Part shown: positions 53,183 to 63,364 of the stretch, piece by piece
How positions within the stretch are numbered: position 1 is the stretch's first letter
Layout: each line of letters begins with the position of its first letter
From: Ignavibacteria bacterium
Lineage (GTDB): Bacteria; Bacteroidota; Ignavibacteria; Ch128b
DNA: 64,000 nucleotides
Assembly: GCA_013177855.1 (NCBI GenBank)
Contig: JABLYA010000003.1
Location: 1 to 64,000, forward strand
Direction: 5' to 3'
Translations under genes and position numbers: made by a program
The notes under the pieces: model-generated
What the model was told of the DNA's origin: nothing
Seen by the model: only the letters and a program-made list of their open reading frames with translations
The model's database searches: none

Positions 53183-56100
53183 TTAAACCATAGGAACACT
53201 ATAAATTATTTTTATAGGGTCTAATCTTACTAATTCTTCTTTATTTTGAAATATTATGTTAGCTTTTAAATAATAATCTACAAATCTTTGTCTACTCACA
53301 GTATCTAATCTAGGTATTATAAACCTATATGTTCTAAACCTTCTAATAAAATTAGAATCTGTTAAGATTACATTCTTACTGCTTATCTGAGAATTACTTA
53401 AAACAATGCTATATGGAATAGCATTATTATTAGAATTTATATTAAATTCAATATTAGTATATACCCTCTTTAGATCAGCACTCCCTTCAATTACTTCTAC
53501 ACTAAACGGATATTTAATACCATAATATTCAGTAAATTTACCATTAGATCTTACATACACTTTATTACTGTTATAACTTCCAACTGTAGCTAAATCTAAT
53601 TTATTTGAATTTATATATAAAAATGGAGTAAATGAATGTGTTGATTCAAAAGCGTTTAATAATGTATTAAATGAGATATTAAATATATAATAGGTAAAAT
53701 AAATTCTATTTTCTTTAGATGAGTAATAAGCATGCACTTGTTGGCTTTTATCATTAGGAAAGTTTTTAAAATAACTTCTAACGTTTAAGCTATCAGACAA
53801 TATTCTTAATCCTCCTTGTAAACCAAAAGTATTTACAGTTTTATTTACACCATCATACCAATAAATAGTATTATCTAATAATACAATAGAACTTTTATGA
53901 ATACATCCAGAAATTGTACTTATGTAATCATATCCTAAAAATTTATCAGACATCCCTAAATATAACTCTGATACTTCTCCTTTTAATAATTGTTTTTCAT
54001 TATAATCAACAATTGCTATAGCTTTATCTTGAAAAGCTAATACTTTATTATTTAATAAAATAAGTTTATTTAAATCTCCATATATAGTAGATAATTCTAT
54101 AAAATTATTAGGTAGAAATTTAAGCCAATTGTCTACAATTTCTCCACTATATGATTTTTCACTGGCTAATATTTTTGTAATATGTTCAATGTTTTCAACA
54201 TATATTAAAGGTTTACTAAATCCTTTTATTAAAGTATTTTCTTGGTGATAAACATTATTATATGTATAAGCTTTTTTAAATCCAGATGGATATTCACCAG
54301 CATTATATTCATCAGTGTTATTAAACAAAGCTTTACCTTCATCTGGAGTATTTTGTAATTTCCATATATGCTGTTTATTGTCTGTTTTTGTAAAACAATT
54401 ATCTCCACGAAGCTCTGTATTTATACTAGTATAAACTGGAAAAATTAAACTATTACTATGATATCTAGTATACCCAGATAAATTATATTCTTCTCCATTA
54501 CCACTAATAGTATACCCATCATGATAATCAAACATTTGAACAAAAGTATCTCCTTGTAATGAATTTATATTGGTAACAGTACTATCTATAAATATGGTTT
54601 CACTACATGGATGATATATATTTAATGTCTTTGCTTCATAAGTTACACCACCATATCTTGAATAATCTTTGTTTTTGTATACATAAGCATACTTGTAATC
54701 AAAACTCAAAGTGTGATTATCTTTTAAACTAAAAAAAGCACCAATACCAGATTTAGTATAGGAGTATTTATACGTATCAGGATACATATAAGATTTATTA
54801 GAAAATCCTGTAGTATCATTTTGTAAATAAAAGGTATCTATAGTAGTGTCTTTAGATATATAAACATCTTCTATTTCTTTATTGTAATAATTAGTATTGG
54901 AGACTTCTAATTCAACTACTTTTTTATGATTTGTGTTTATAATTGCCCAACCAGATAAAGATAGATTATTCACTGGATAATAAACAGAATCATTATCTAT
55001 ATATCCAACTAAATTTTTGTTAAAATATGATAGTTTACCAATTAATATTACTCTATCAGTATTATTAATAGTTACATCTTTAAAACATATTTCTGGGGAT
55101 CTAAACTTTAAATACTTTTTATTATTATAATATGCAGATGGTAATGTAGTTTCACTAGTAACAAAATTTGGTAGTGATGCATTTATATTAGTAGTTTCTG
55201 TATATTTATTTTTAACTACATCATAATCAGAATCTGTAACTTTTACTAATTGTGAAACTACTCCAAAAGCTTTAACACTTTTATCTATATCTTTTCTTTG
55301 AACTCTAACTATTCTATAAGAAAATCCTTTTAATTGTTCTGGAACTTTTACTTCAAAAGTGATATAAGGTATTAAAGCTTTAACTATATTATATTGAGAA
55401 TCATATTTAAATAAATATTTTTTACTATTTATTATCATTGGTAACTCATACACATCTGGAAATTTTACATCAGCTATCCACTTTACAAAACTTCTTTTAC
55501 CTTTTTTATTTATAAATTCAATACCAAATCTATAATACTCACCCCACATATATCCTACATTATATGCTGATTCATAGGAAGAAGCATATGTAGAATAATC
55601 TATTGTATTGTTAGGTTTTGTATTTTGTATTACATGATAATATGTGGCTTCATTAGCAGAAGAATCTATTAAAATTTCTTTAGTCTTTATTTCAAAAGAA
55701 ATATTTTTTCCAGTACCTCCAAATAAATTACTATTCTTTTTATATTTACATTGATAATCATAATATATACCATCTGTTACAATACAATCATTATCATAGC
55801 TTATAGTATCAAAATCTGAATCTGTGTTTATAGTATGTAATTCATTTTCATTAATAATGAAATTATTAGTACCACTTATAAATCTATAAGCTCTTGCATC
55901 ATAGTATTCTCCTAAATATTCATCTACATCAAATAATTCATCTTTTATATTACCTACAATTAAAGAATTATCTTTAGTAGTTAATGTTTTTGGCTCAAAT
56001 AAAGACCCTCCATAAGATACAAATTCTTCTGGAGTCATAGTACCTAATGATACATTACCATAGTCAATGAAATAAAAATTATCGTATGTATAAATTGGAG

Positions 56101-57202
56101 CATCTTGTACTAAATGAATATCTGGTACATCTTTTAATTCATAACTAACTCTATAAATCTTAATGTGTGTAAACTTTTTATCTATTTTACTAATCTTTAA
56201 CTCTACACCTTTATTACTTACTTTATCAAAATCTCCACCTTTAAAATTACCTATAAATCCATTAATAGAACTACTTGTTATATTTATAAGTGGTGTTGGT
56301 TTTGATAATAATGTTTCAGCATTACCATAGCTATATAATTGATAAGCATACTGTACCTTACCATTTTTTAATTGACCATCATTTATAATACGTACAAACT
56401 CTATATCATACAAATTAACATTTGGAGATAATTCAGTTAAATCTTCTTCTAATCCAAAAAGATCTGAATCAAATACGTTTATGTGTCTAAATTTATCGGC
56501 TATAAAGTAAATTTTACCAAATTTGGGATTCCAATATTTAGTTGTATATTCTGTTATTGGTACATTTCTTTTAAAATTTAATCTACCTACGTATATTAGG
56601 TGTGTAGTGGTAACTAATTTATTATTTACTAATCCAATAATGTTGTTATTATTATCAAAATCTAGTTTCCATAATTGTCCATATAAATCGTAATTAGGAT
56701 GAGCTGTTAATAATATTAAACTTTTATATATCTCTATAGCTCCTACTATTATAGGAGTAGCCTTCGTTGGGTATAAATAAACTATATTGCAGTTAGAACT
56801 ATTTGTAATTACTAAATCTTCATAATTTATAATTCTTATAGAATCATAAATTTTATATACTTTTAACTTTCCACTTTGTATAATTGATTTTATAGTGGAA
56901 TTATTTATAATATTGTTGTATAAAGTATCTAAAGCTTTATCAGGATCACTACCAGAATATGCAGATACATAGTTAGAGAATAAAATTCCTGCATTAGCTT
57001 TTACATTAGTTATTTCATAACTAATAGCTACTTCTGGTATTTCAAATAATAATTTATTACCATAGTCATTTACAATACTACCAGAAGTAGAAGATTCAGT
57101 AATTACACGAATATTTAATGCATTATTATAACTATTATCATCCCTTAAAGTAGGAGATACATCTGTATTTATACCTTTGTAAAAGTTTAATACTTTTTCC
57201 AT
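53183..57202 (-). CDS. Large tail nozzle/stabilisation-like protein (1339 aa)
   Basis: A beta-rich, Tyr/Asn-rich protein opening with KVLNFYKGINTDVSPTLRD, which resembles the start of crAss and P22 gp10-like tail stabilisation or nozzle proteins. The many short strands with repeated aromatic and Asp residues suggest beta-propeller domains. The adaptor-like gene precedes it by 3 bases. The role is from family resemblance and position; no enzymatic motif. Confidence 0.7.
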   Translation of the reverse strand: MEKVLNFYKGINTDVSPTLRDDNSYNNALNIRVITESSTSGSIVNDYGNKLLFEIPEVAISYEITNVKANAGILFSNYVSAYSGSDPDKALDTLYNNIINNSTIKSIIQSGKLKVYKIYDSIRIINYEDLVITNSSNCNIVYLYPTKATPIIVGAIEIYKSLILLTAHPNYDLYGQLWKLDFDNNNNIIGLVNNKLVTTTHLIYVGRLNFKRNVPITEYTTKYWNPKFGKIYFIADKFRHINVFDSDLFGLEEDLTELSPNVNLYDIEFVRIINDGQLKNGKVQYAYQLYSYGNAETLLSKPTPLINITSSSINGFIGNFKGGDFDKVSNKGVELKISKIDKKFTHIKIYRVSYELKDVPDIHLVQDAPIYTYDNFYFIDYGNVSLGTMTPEEFVSYGGSLFEPKTLTTKDNSLIVGNIKDELFDVDEYLGEYYDARAYRFISGTNNFIINENELHTINTDSDFDTISYDNDCIVTDGIYYDYQCKYKKNSNLFGGTGKNISFEIKTKEILIDSSANEATYYHVIQNTKPNNTIDYSTYASSYESAYNVGYMWGEYYRFGIEFINKKGKRSFVKWIADVKFPDVYELPMIINSKKYLFKYDSQYNIVKALIPYITFEVKVPEQLKGFSYRIVRVQRKDIDKSVKAFGVVSQLVKVTDSDYDVVKNKYTETTNINASLPNFVTSETTLPSAYYNNKKYLKFRSPEICFKDVTINNTDRVILIGKLSYFNKNLVGYIDNDSVYYPVNNLSLSGWAIINTNHKKVVELEVSNTNYYNKEIEDVYISKDTTIDTFYLQNDTTGFSNKSYMYPDTYKYSYTKSGIGAFFSLKDNHTLSFDYKYAYVYKNKDYSRYGGVTYEAKTLNIYHPCSETIFIDSTVTNINSLQGDTFVQMFDYHDGYTISGNGEEYNLSGYTRYHSNSLIFPVYTSINTELRGDNCFTKTDNKQHIWKLQNTPDEGKALFNNTDEYNAGEYPSGFKKAYTYNNVYHQENTLIKGFSKPLIYVENIEHITKILASEKSYSGEIVDNWLKFLPNNFIELSTIYGDLNKLILLNNKVLAFQDKAIAIVDYNEKQLLKGEVSELYLGMSDKFLGYDYISTISGCIHKSSIVLLDNTIYWYDGVNKTVNTFGLQGGLRILSDSLNVRSYFKNFPNDKSQQVHAYYSSKENRIYFTYYIFNISFNTLLNAFESTHSFTPFLYINSNKLDLATVGSYNSNKVYVRSNGKFTEYYGIKYPFSVEVIEGSADLKRVYTNIEFNINSNNNAIPYSIVLSNSQISSKNVILTDSNFIRRFRTYRFIIPRLDTVSRQRFVDYYLKANIIFQNKEELVRLDPIKIIYSVPMV

Positions 57203-57205
57203 AAA

Positions 57206-57934
57206 TTATTGATTAGTAAAATAACCTCTATATATGGTTTTATCTGCTAAATACTTATAATTATAATCCCCATAATTTCCTTTTGATATTAGTTTAGTTG
57301 TAATATTTTTTATAGCTTCAGCAGTTGCATAATCAGGAATAACCATAGATACAAACGCTCCTCCAGCATAAAATGAATATAACCTTGATAAATAATCGTA
57401 TGTTAATTGATCTATTTTTCCTTCTAATAAACTTCTAAAAGCTAATCTTTCAATAATATAATATTGTACAGCTTTTATATAACGATCATTGTCTGGAATT
57501 AAAGGTTTACCTTCACAATCTATTGGATATGCTTTATAAGCTACTTCTATCAATACATCTGTAACAGATAAAAATAGATAAGAATTGTTTACTGTATAAG
57601 TGAGTTCAGTTGGTTCATACTTTGATTTTTTACTTATATGAAAAACATCTGTGGTTTTTCTAAAAGATAAATTACTACCATGAAGCCTAACTCCTTTTAA
57701 TTCATATAAATCTGGAGGTAATTCACATCTATAATCATCTACATATATTGGAGGGTAATTATCATCGCTACCATCTGTAACTTTATCTAAATAAGGTATA
57801 GTAGCTCTTATAAGAGACATAGCTTCATAAGTCCATTCAAGAGCATCAGAGTAACTTAACTGTTCTACGAATGGAGTGTCTCTAAAAATCTTTTCTATTA
57901 TTGTATCTAATTTAACGTATTTACCATTCCACAT
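57206..57934 (-). CDS. Tail adaptor/ring protein (P22 gp4-like, 242 aa)
   Basis: A 242-residue protein with the usual helical opening (YSDALEWTYEAMSLI), DDYRCELPPDLYELKGVRL and a helical end (RYIKAVQYYIIERLAFRSLL). That is the pattern of short-tailed phage head-to-tail connector proteins (T7 gp11/P22 gp4 type). It overlaps the upstream gene's end by 14 bases. Confidence 0.72.
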   Translation of the reverse strand: MWNGKYVKLDTIIEKIFRDTPFVEQLSYSDALEWTYEAMSLIRATIPYLDKVTDGSDDNYPPIYVDDYRCELPPDLYELKGVRLHGSNLSFRKTTDVFHISKKSKYEPTELTYTVNNSYLFLSVTDVLIEVAYKAYPIDCEGKPLIPDNDRYIKAVQYYIIERLAFRSLLEGKIDQLTYDYLSRLYSFYAGGAFVSMVIPDYATAEAIKNITTKLISKGNYGDYNYKYLADKTIYRGYFTNQ

Positions 57935-58484
57935 TTTTTATAATTTTATTTATTTTAAGACTTCTTTCTCTAAAATTTCTTGGATTTAATGGGTTTTTTA
58001 AATATTCGTGTAATAATTTTTTTGCTTTGTATCTAGCAGAAAAATTATAAAAACTTTTATTCTTAATCATATTTCCAACAGTATCCCAATTAAATCTAAA
58101 AACATAACCATCAGTAGATTTATTGTCAAATCTTACTAATGGCTTATTTTTTATCTTTTTATAATCAGATCTTTTTGTTACACCTGGATAAAGCTTTTTC
58201 CAAAGCTCTAATGTACTTTTATAATCTACAGGATACACATTTAAGTTTGACCATACATTATCAATAAAAAATCTGCTTGGTTTAACTTTAGTTATGTATA
58301 TAGAACCTAAACTCTGAGGTAGATAAAAAGATATCCCTTTTTGTATCATTAACAAAGTCATCTCCTCTATAAACTTATTGAAAACATTTATATATTTAGA
58401 ATAAGTTATAGGAGTAGTACTTTTTCTATTATTTAAATAGAATTCATAAAAATTTCTTATTTTTAATATATTCTTGGATCTCAT
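57921..58484 (-). CDS. Conserved-looking structural gene of unknown function (187 aa)
   Basis: A very basic protein (WKKLYPGVTKRSDYKKIKNK, then ARYKAKKLLHEYLKNPLNPRN). It overlaps both neighbours by 4-14 bases within the tail block. Basic charge suits DNA or internal virion contact. No family is recognised by motif. Confidence 0.6.
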   Translation of the reverse strand: MRSKNILKIRNFYEFYLNNRKSTTPITYSKYINVFNKFIEEMTLLMIQKGISFYLPQSLGSIYITKVKPSRFFIDNVWSNLNVYPVDYKSTLELWKKLYPGVTKRSDYKKIKNKPLVRFDNKSTDGYVFRFNWDTVGNMIKNKSFYNFSARYKAKKLLHEYLKNPLNPRNFRERSLKINKIIKNVEW

Positions 58485-59230
58485 ATTTCTTCCTCTTCTT
58501 TAGTTTGTACTTGTGGAGTAGATTTATTATTACCTAATATAGCTAAGTCATCATTAGCATTATTAATAGTATCTGCTACTTTTGGTAGCTTGAAATAGTT
58601 ATGTACTACCATTTCTTTTATATAAGTATACATCCAATGTTTTAATGGATATTTACTGTCCCATGTAAAAGAAGGTTCACCATTAGCTTTTCTAAATTTA
58701 CCTACTAACTCTGGATCCTCAAATACTCCACGAATATTTATATACTTTAAACCTTTCCAATACAAATTATTAGAATTACCTATAACATGCATCCTATCAT
58801 TCATTAAAAAACAAAAAATTTCATTTTTGTTTAATCTACCATTTCCAACATATGGTACTTCTAAATGATCTACTAATTTAAATTTTTTTGTAACTTGATT
58901 TACAGAACCTACATATGTTATAGTAGGCTTCCTATGTCTTTCTATAGTACCTGGAATTGTTTGTTTTGACCTATAAATTTTTTTCTCCAATGGTATATTT
59001 AAATTAGCATATAAATCTAATGTGTTTATTAACTCTACTTCTACTGCACCTAAATCTTGTATTACTTCATCATCAATAGTCTCACCTTTATTAAATTGGT
59101 TTCTTAACCATAAAGCCCTTTGATTTTTTATAGCAAAGGCAATATCTCTAATATCTATATGCTCATCATCTGAATAGTGACTTCTTAAACTATTCAAGAT
59201 ATCATATACCATAAAATTTAAAGTTAACAT
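58481..59230 (-). CDS. Putative tail or ring protein (249 aa)
   Basis: It opens with DIRDIAFAIKNQRALWLRNQ, a helical pattern seen in connector or ring proteins of Bacteroidetes podoviruses, then a beta-rich middle, and ends in an acidic tail (KEEEEI). It lies between lysis genes and tail genes. The role is an inference from position and the opening segment. Confidence 0.55.
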   Translation of the reverse strand: MLTLNFMVYDILNSLRSHYSDDEHIDIRDIAFAIKNQRALWLRNQFNKGETIDDEVIQDLGAVEVELINTLDLYANLNIPLEKKIYRSKQTIPGTIERHRKPTITYVGSVNQVTKKFKLVDHLEVPYVGNGRLNKNEIFCFLMNDRMHVIGNSNNLYWKGLKYINIRGVFEDPELVGKFRKANGEPSFTWDSKYPLKHWMYTYIKEMVVHNYFKLPKVADTINNANDDLAILGNNKSTPQVQTKEEEEI

Positions 59231-59231
59231 A

Positions 59232-59750
59232 TTATTTATATTTTATATAAAAAAATGTAAAAGCAAATAATGCACTTATACAAATCAATCCAATAAAACT
59301 TAATATTTTATGCAATACTGGAATCTTTTCTATTATTTCAATATTGTTTTTTCTTTCTAATAAATAAAGGTTTTTCCAATGGATCACCTCTTTTATAGCA
59401 TTATCTAATTTTATTTTTAAAGTAGTATCTACAAAATAAAGATTGTGATAAAGTTTATTATTTTTTACATAAGCAACACTTTCACAAAATTCATTTGTTA
59501 ATATAGATTTTCCTTTTGTACTAAATTTTGAATTTTCACCAATATAAACTGTATCTATCTTATATAAAGTATCTTTAGGTAATTTTAAATAAATAGTAGT
59601 ATCTTTATAACTTACTATTATAGAATCTTTTATTTTCTCTATAATAGTTGATTCTTGTTTTACTTCTGGACAAAATTTTAAGCATTCTCTTCTTGTATAA
59701 CAAGACGTTAATGTTAAAATTATAACTATATACAATATTACTCGTACCAT
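59232..59750 (-). CDS. Candidate unimolecular spanin (lipoprotein with C-terminal TM)
   Basis: A 172-residue protein with an N-terminal lipoprotein signal ending in LTLTSC (lipidated Cys17), a periplasmic stretch rich in strands and charged residues, and a C-terminal transmembrane helix (about residues 148-170). An outer-membrane lipid anchor plus an inner-membrane anchor is the architecture of u-spanins such as T1 gp11, which fuse the two membranes at lysis. It directly follows the endolysin and overlaps it by 13 bases, where spanins normally lie. Confidence 0.7.
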   Translation of the reverse strand: MVRVILYIVIILTLTSCYTRRECLKFCPEVKQESTIIEKIKDSIIVSYKDTTIYLKLPKDTLYKIDTVYIGENSKFSTKGKSILTNEFCESVAYVKNNKLYHNLYFVDTTLKIKLDNAIKEVIHWKNLYLLERKNNIEIIEKIPVLHKILSFIGLICISALFAFTFFYIKYK

Positions 59751-60244
59751 CTTGCAAATTTATTTATTGTTCTTACTGGTCTTCTTTTTTTATAAACTCC
59801 ATCACCTTCTCTACTACCCATCTCATTTGTATTCCCTTCTATAGTTATAACTACATTACTTTTTATCTTTTCACAAATACCTACATGGGCTATCCTTTTC
59901 TTAGATTGATAATAGATACCAAAAACTTCTCCTCCTACTACTTTATCAGGAGAAATTACTTTAGAACTCTTAAACCAAGAAGGTGCCCAAGCTGGACTAT
60001 TGGGGACTTCATATCCACATTTCTTATGTACAAACGTAACGAAAGCACCACACCACGGATATTGTCCCCTAAGCCCAGCTGAGGCCAAAAACATCTCTAC
60101 TTCATAACCGTCATTATTACCAGTGGCTTCTCTAACTCCTATATATTGCGATGCAGTATATATTATACAAGAGTTTTGAGCGCTAAGATAAATGCTATGA
60201 AATAAAGCGAAAACAAAAATAAAGAGAATTTTACTTTTTCCCAT
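59738..60244 (-). CDS. Secreted CHAP-like endolysin
   Basis: A peptidoglycan hydrolase of 168 aa with a signal peptide (residues 1-23, cut after LSA/Q). The NlpC/P60-CHAP catalytic residues are visible: C65 in YPWCGAFV, H120 in RIAHVGI, and E136-x-N138 in IEGNTN. IGVREATGNNDG is typical of the TIGR02594 group. Export by the Sec pathway means it may not need a holin to cross the membrane. It overlaps a membrane-protein gene by 82 bases and the spanin candidate by 13. Confidence 0.85.
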   Translation of the reverse strand: MGKSKILFIFVFALFHSIYLSAQNSCIIYTASQYIGVREATGNNDGYEVEMFLASAGLRGQYPWCGAFVTFVHKKCGYEVPNSPAWAPSWFKSSKVISPDKVVGGEVFGIYYQSKKRIAHVGICEKIKSNVVITIEGNTNEMGSREGDGVYKKRRPVRTINKFARWYE

Positions 60245-60528
60245 TCTGATAAGTAATAACTATCGTACTTTTTTTCTAAGGTGTTATCTAAATAATCGTA
60301 TACCTTTGGAAAGGTTATCTTTAATAAAATCCATGCTAAACCATGAAATATAAGTACGGCTATAATAGCATATACTATCTGTTGAAGTACACCAGCATCA
60401 TAAAAGGCAGCTGTATTATCAATCAAACGTATAATATAAGGCAGAGTAAACCATAGTATAATAGCTATGGGTATTGTAATTATTTCATTCCAATCTTTTA
60501 TAAATTTAATCAGATTCTTCATGCTCAA
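60163..60528 (-). CDS. Membrane protein, holin candidate (121 aa)
   Basis: Three predicted transmembrane helices (about residues 15-36, 46-70 and 98-120) with a charged loop between the second and third. It overlaps the endolysin start by 82 bases and the next membrane gene by 23. Size, topology and position suit a holin or a lysis regulator. Confidence 0.55.
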   Translation of the reverse strand: MSMKNLIKFIKDWNEIITIPIAIILWFTLPYIIRLIDNTAAFYDAGVLQQIVYAIIAVLIFHGLAWILLKITFPKVYDYLDNTLEKKYDSYYLSEWEKVKFSLFLFSLYFIAFILALKTLV

Positions 60529-60916
60529 ATGAGTTTATTGTTATATGATTTAAAAATGAATAAACTATCCACCATATTATACCAGTTGTACTGTAGATAA
60601 TATGATTTGTCAAACAAAATGCAAAATAACTAATGCTAATAGCAATAAGAAAATGACTTAATGTTGCTAGGAAATGATAAGCATCTGTTATAAATACTAA
60701 CGATGTTGTAGATAGGAAGAATTTAGGCCCTTTAGAAGGATTATTGTCTTTGTATTTATTTTTCCAACTTATTCTTGGATTCCACCAATTATCGTTGATA
60801 TTAGGAAACGTTTCCTTAAAATCATTATATTTAAATTGTATAACTTCTCGAATACCTCTAGCTATTCCAGCTAAAGATATAAATATTATAAGTATAGCTA
60901 AATTTATTATTCCCAT
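60506..60916 (-). CDS. Membrane protein, possible second holin/antiholin (136 aa)
   Basis: An N-terminal transmembrane helix, a charged domain (residues 25-65) and two or three further hydrophobic segments. It is adjacent to the holin candidate. It may be a holin partner or an unrelated inner-membrane protein. Confidence 0.5.
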   Translation of the reverse strand: MGIINLAILIIFISLAGIARGIREVIQFKYNDFKETFPNINDNWWNPRISWKNKYKDNNPSKGPKFFLSTTSLVFITDAYHFLATLSHFLIAISISYFAFCLTNHIIYSTTGIIWWIVYSFLNHITINSFEHEESD

Positions 60917-60927
60917 AATGCTTAATT

Positions 60928-61041
60928 TTATATGTATCCAAGAATTGCTAAAATAATCACAATAATAATAGCTATCCCTAAGGATGTTCTAATAACATCA
61001 AACCAGGAATATTTACCCAGGAAAGTTTTGATCCATTTCAT
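60928..61041 (-). CDS. Very small membrane protein (37 aa)
   Basis: From ATG 61041 to TAA 60928-60930: basic N-terminus (MKWIKTFLGKYSWF) then a strong transmembrane helix (LGIAIIIVIILAILGYI). It overlaps the preceding gene in another frame. The size is that of small lysis-timing or pinholin-like peptides, but no function is shown. Confidence 0.5.
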   Translation of the reverse strand: MKWIKTFLGKYSWFDVIRTSLGIAIIIVIILAILGYI

Positions 61042-61210
61042 TGTCGTTGTTTATTTGAAGATTATTATTAATTACAAAATTATCTAATTCTTCTCTCGTA
61101 TCAAAATTTATAACTTGAATATCATCTTCTGTAAATACAGATGAGTTGGTTACAATATCCCATTTATCTCCGTTTTGCACTAAAGCATGGTTACAAAGTA
61201 CTATTTTCAT
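61013..61210 (-). CDS. Small protein of unknown function (65 aa)
   Basis: A 65-residue acidic protein (TREELDNFVINNNLQINNDNE). It lies between the tail fibre end and the small membrane protein it overlaps. No family is recognised. Confidence 0.5.
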   Translation of the reverse strand: MKIVLCNHALVQNGDKWDIVTNSSVFTEDDIQVINFDTREELDNFVINNNLQINNDNEMDQNFPG

Positions 61211-61227
61211 ATCTATTCAGTTTTTAG

Positions 61228-63362
61228 TTATGCACTTAAAGTAACAATTGTAATATTTTTTGCAACTTTTAACGCATTCACTGCATCAATTACAGATTGC
61301 GGAGGGTTGGCATAATTCAAATAATCACCAATTGTAATGCTTGAGGGTAAGCTTCCTACTCTGTTTTTTAGACTATTTAATATCGTAATCATTTCACCAT
61401 CAGTTATTTTTGAAACCCTCCAATTGTACATACTAAATGCAATAAAATTTGAACTCCCAGAAAAATCATTAGATGTATAATCAATTGCATTACTGTTTAA
61501 AGTTAAACAAGTTAAATTATTTGGCAGCAACCCATTATATGTCCAATATATATTATTGCCGAATAAAAACCAAGTAGTTACCCCACTCGGTGGAGCCCCA
61601 TTATATGTCCAATATATATTATCGCCGCTTAAATACCAATAAGTTACCCCACTCGGAGGTGCTCCGTTGTATGTCCAATATATATTATCGCATCTTAAAT
61701 ACCAATAAATTACCCCACTCGGAGGTGCTCCGTTGATGTCCAATATATATTATTGCCGAATAAAAACCAAGTAGTTACCCCACTAGGTGGAGCCCCAATA
61801 TATGTCCAATATATATTATTGCCCGCTAAAGACCAAGTAGTTACCCCACTCGGTGGAGCCCCAATATATGTCCAATATATATTATTGCCGAATAAATACC
61901 AATAAGTTACCCCACTCGGTGGAGCCCCATTATATGTCCAATATATATTATCGCCGCTTAAATACCAATAAGTTACCCCACTCGGCATATCTCCGTATAC
62001 ATAGATATAACCAACTGGAAAGTTTTCTCTGAATGTAGTAAGATTTTTAAATTCGGCAACATTTACATATACATTAGGCGAATTTTCCGGTATATCTACA
62101 AAAGAAGCCGAAGTTGTGCCTAATTGAGTAACAACATTTTTCTGTATATATATATAACCAGCACCGGAAATACATTTAAAATATAGAGTATTTGCACCAC
62201 TTATTAAATTAGCGGTTGTTGTTTCATTACTTCCATCACTACTGCAAAAACGTACATTACCTTCAGCAGTAATTGTAATAGCTGAATTTGTTGTAACACG
62301 AAAAGTTGCAATTCCACTACCATCACCAGAAGATACACAATAAATACCTGCTAAATAAGTACAATTATCATGACCTTTTATTACTCCTGGTGTAAATACT
62401 TTGGAAGTGCTACTTAAATTTGAACATTCTACAACATCAAAATTAGCAGAAAGACTATTAATCAAACTTATTGATTGTGTTTGATTACTTAAGTTAATGA
62501 ATTGAAAATATGTGGATGAAGTAGTTCTTGTTGATTGTAATGTTGGATAACTTATCTTATCTAAATACTGTGTTGAATTGTTTGTTTCTAATATTATAAC
62601 TCCTACTTTTTGTAAACTACTAACACGTACACTTATTTCTGTATTAACATTATCAATAAATGTAGATGTTACGTTATCGAATTGAATATTATCTTTGGTA
62701 TAATTAAATGTTAACCCTATTGTTTTTATAGTACCTTTAAAATTTAAATATAAAGGATCTGTAATATTAGTTGTAGGATTTAATACATTTATGACATTTG
62801 CTTGTTTATATTGTACTTTTCCATAACTATCGTTCCAAACAGCATTATAAACTAAACCATAAGTTATTTTAGATGGTGTTCCAACAAATGTTACAAATCT
62901 ACTTGTACTTACTAATGTGGTTAATTGAGATAACTCAGATAGATTGATAGTTATCTTAGGGCCACTACCATAATGAAATATACCTACTTCATTTACATCT
63001 CCAATTTTTATAACATTCATTCTACTTGAAACCTGAATATATCCACTAGTTTTACCTAAATCTAATCCAAAATAAACTACAGTACTACCTGTATTTAATG
63101 TAACAGTAGTAGTAGGAGATGATTTGTTAAATCCACTATAAAAGTTACCATCACTAATAGTTAATGTAGTTGTATTACTAACTGTAATATATAATCTACA
63201 AACATCATCAGGACTTTCTGCTTCAAGTGGCCAAATAACAGAATAATCTGTATTTATAGCTGCATTTACTTTATCTTCTAATGTGCTTAATCTATTATTA
63301 AGACTTGAAGATAATTCATCTGATCTTAGTTTACCAAGTATAGTATCAAATACTGTTCCCAT
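61228..63362 (-). pseudogene. Tail-fibre protein with LRR-like repeats, split by a one-base deletion
   Basis: Two adjacent frames (61710-63362, 550 aa, and 61228-61743, 171 aa) become one continuous 711-aa protein if one base is restored at about 61735. The N-terminal part has a beta-rich, Ser/Thr/Asn-rich fibre-like sequence with a possible trimerisation helix (SSLNNRLSTLEDKVNAAI). The C-terminal part holds seven 22-residue repeats of type PSGVTYWYLSGDNIYWTYN, close to leucine-rich repeats, then a non-repeat cap. Repeat residues at the W-x-L-x-G positions vary while the frame is constant, as expected for a receptor-binding surface. The first protein as it stands ends WTSTEHLRVG. Confidence 0.75.
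61530..61995 (-). repeat. Seven tandem 66-bp repeats, one of 65 bp
   Basis: The element ATGTCCAATATATATTA (+ strand) occurs at 61539, 61605, 61671, 61736, 61802, 61868 and 61934. The spacing is 66 bp except 65 between 61671 and 61736. Units differ mainly at a few codons (WYLSGD, WFLFGN, WSLAGN, WYLRCD), which points to recent duplication plus selection or recombination. Confidence 0.9.
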
Positions 63363-63364
63363 AA

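Noticed and set aside
61530-61995. Diversity-generating retroelement target
   Set aside because: There is no reverse transcriptase, template repeat or adenine-specific substitution pattern; tandem duplication explains the variation better.
28616-63362. Several + strand frames of 60-300 codons inside the late - strand genes
   Set aside because: They are antisense shadows of long, well-supported - strand genes, with Ser/Leu/Phe-rich translations and no start context or motifs.
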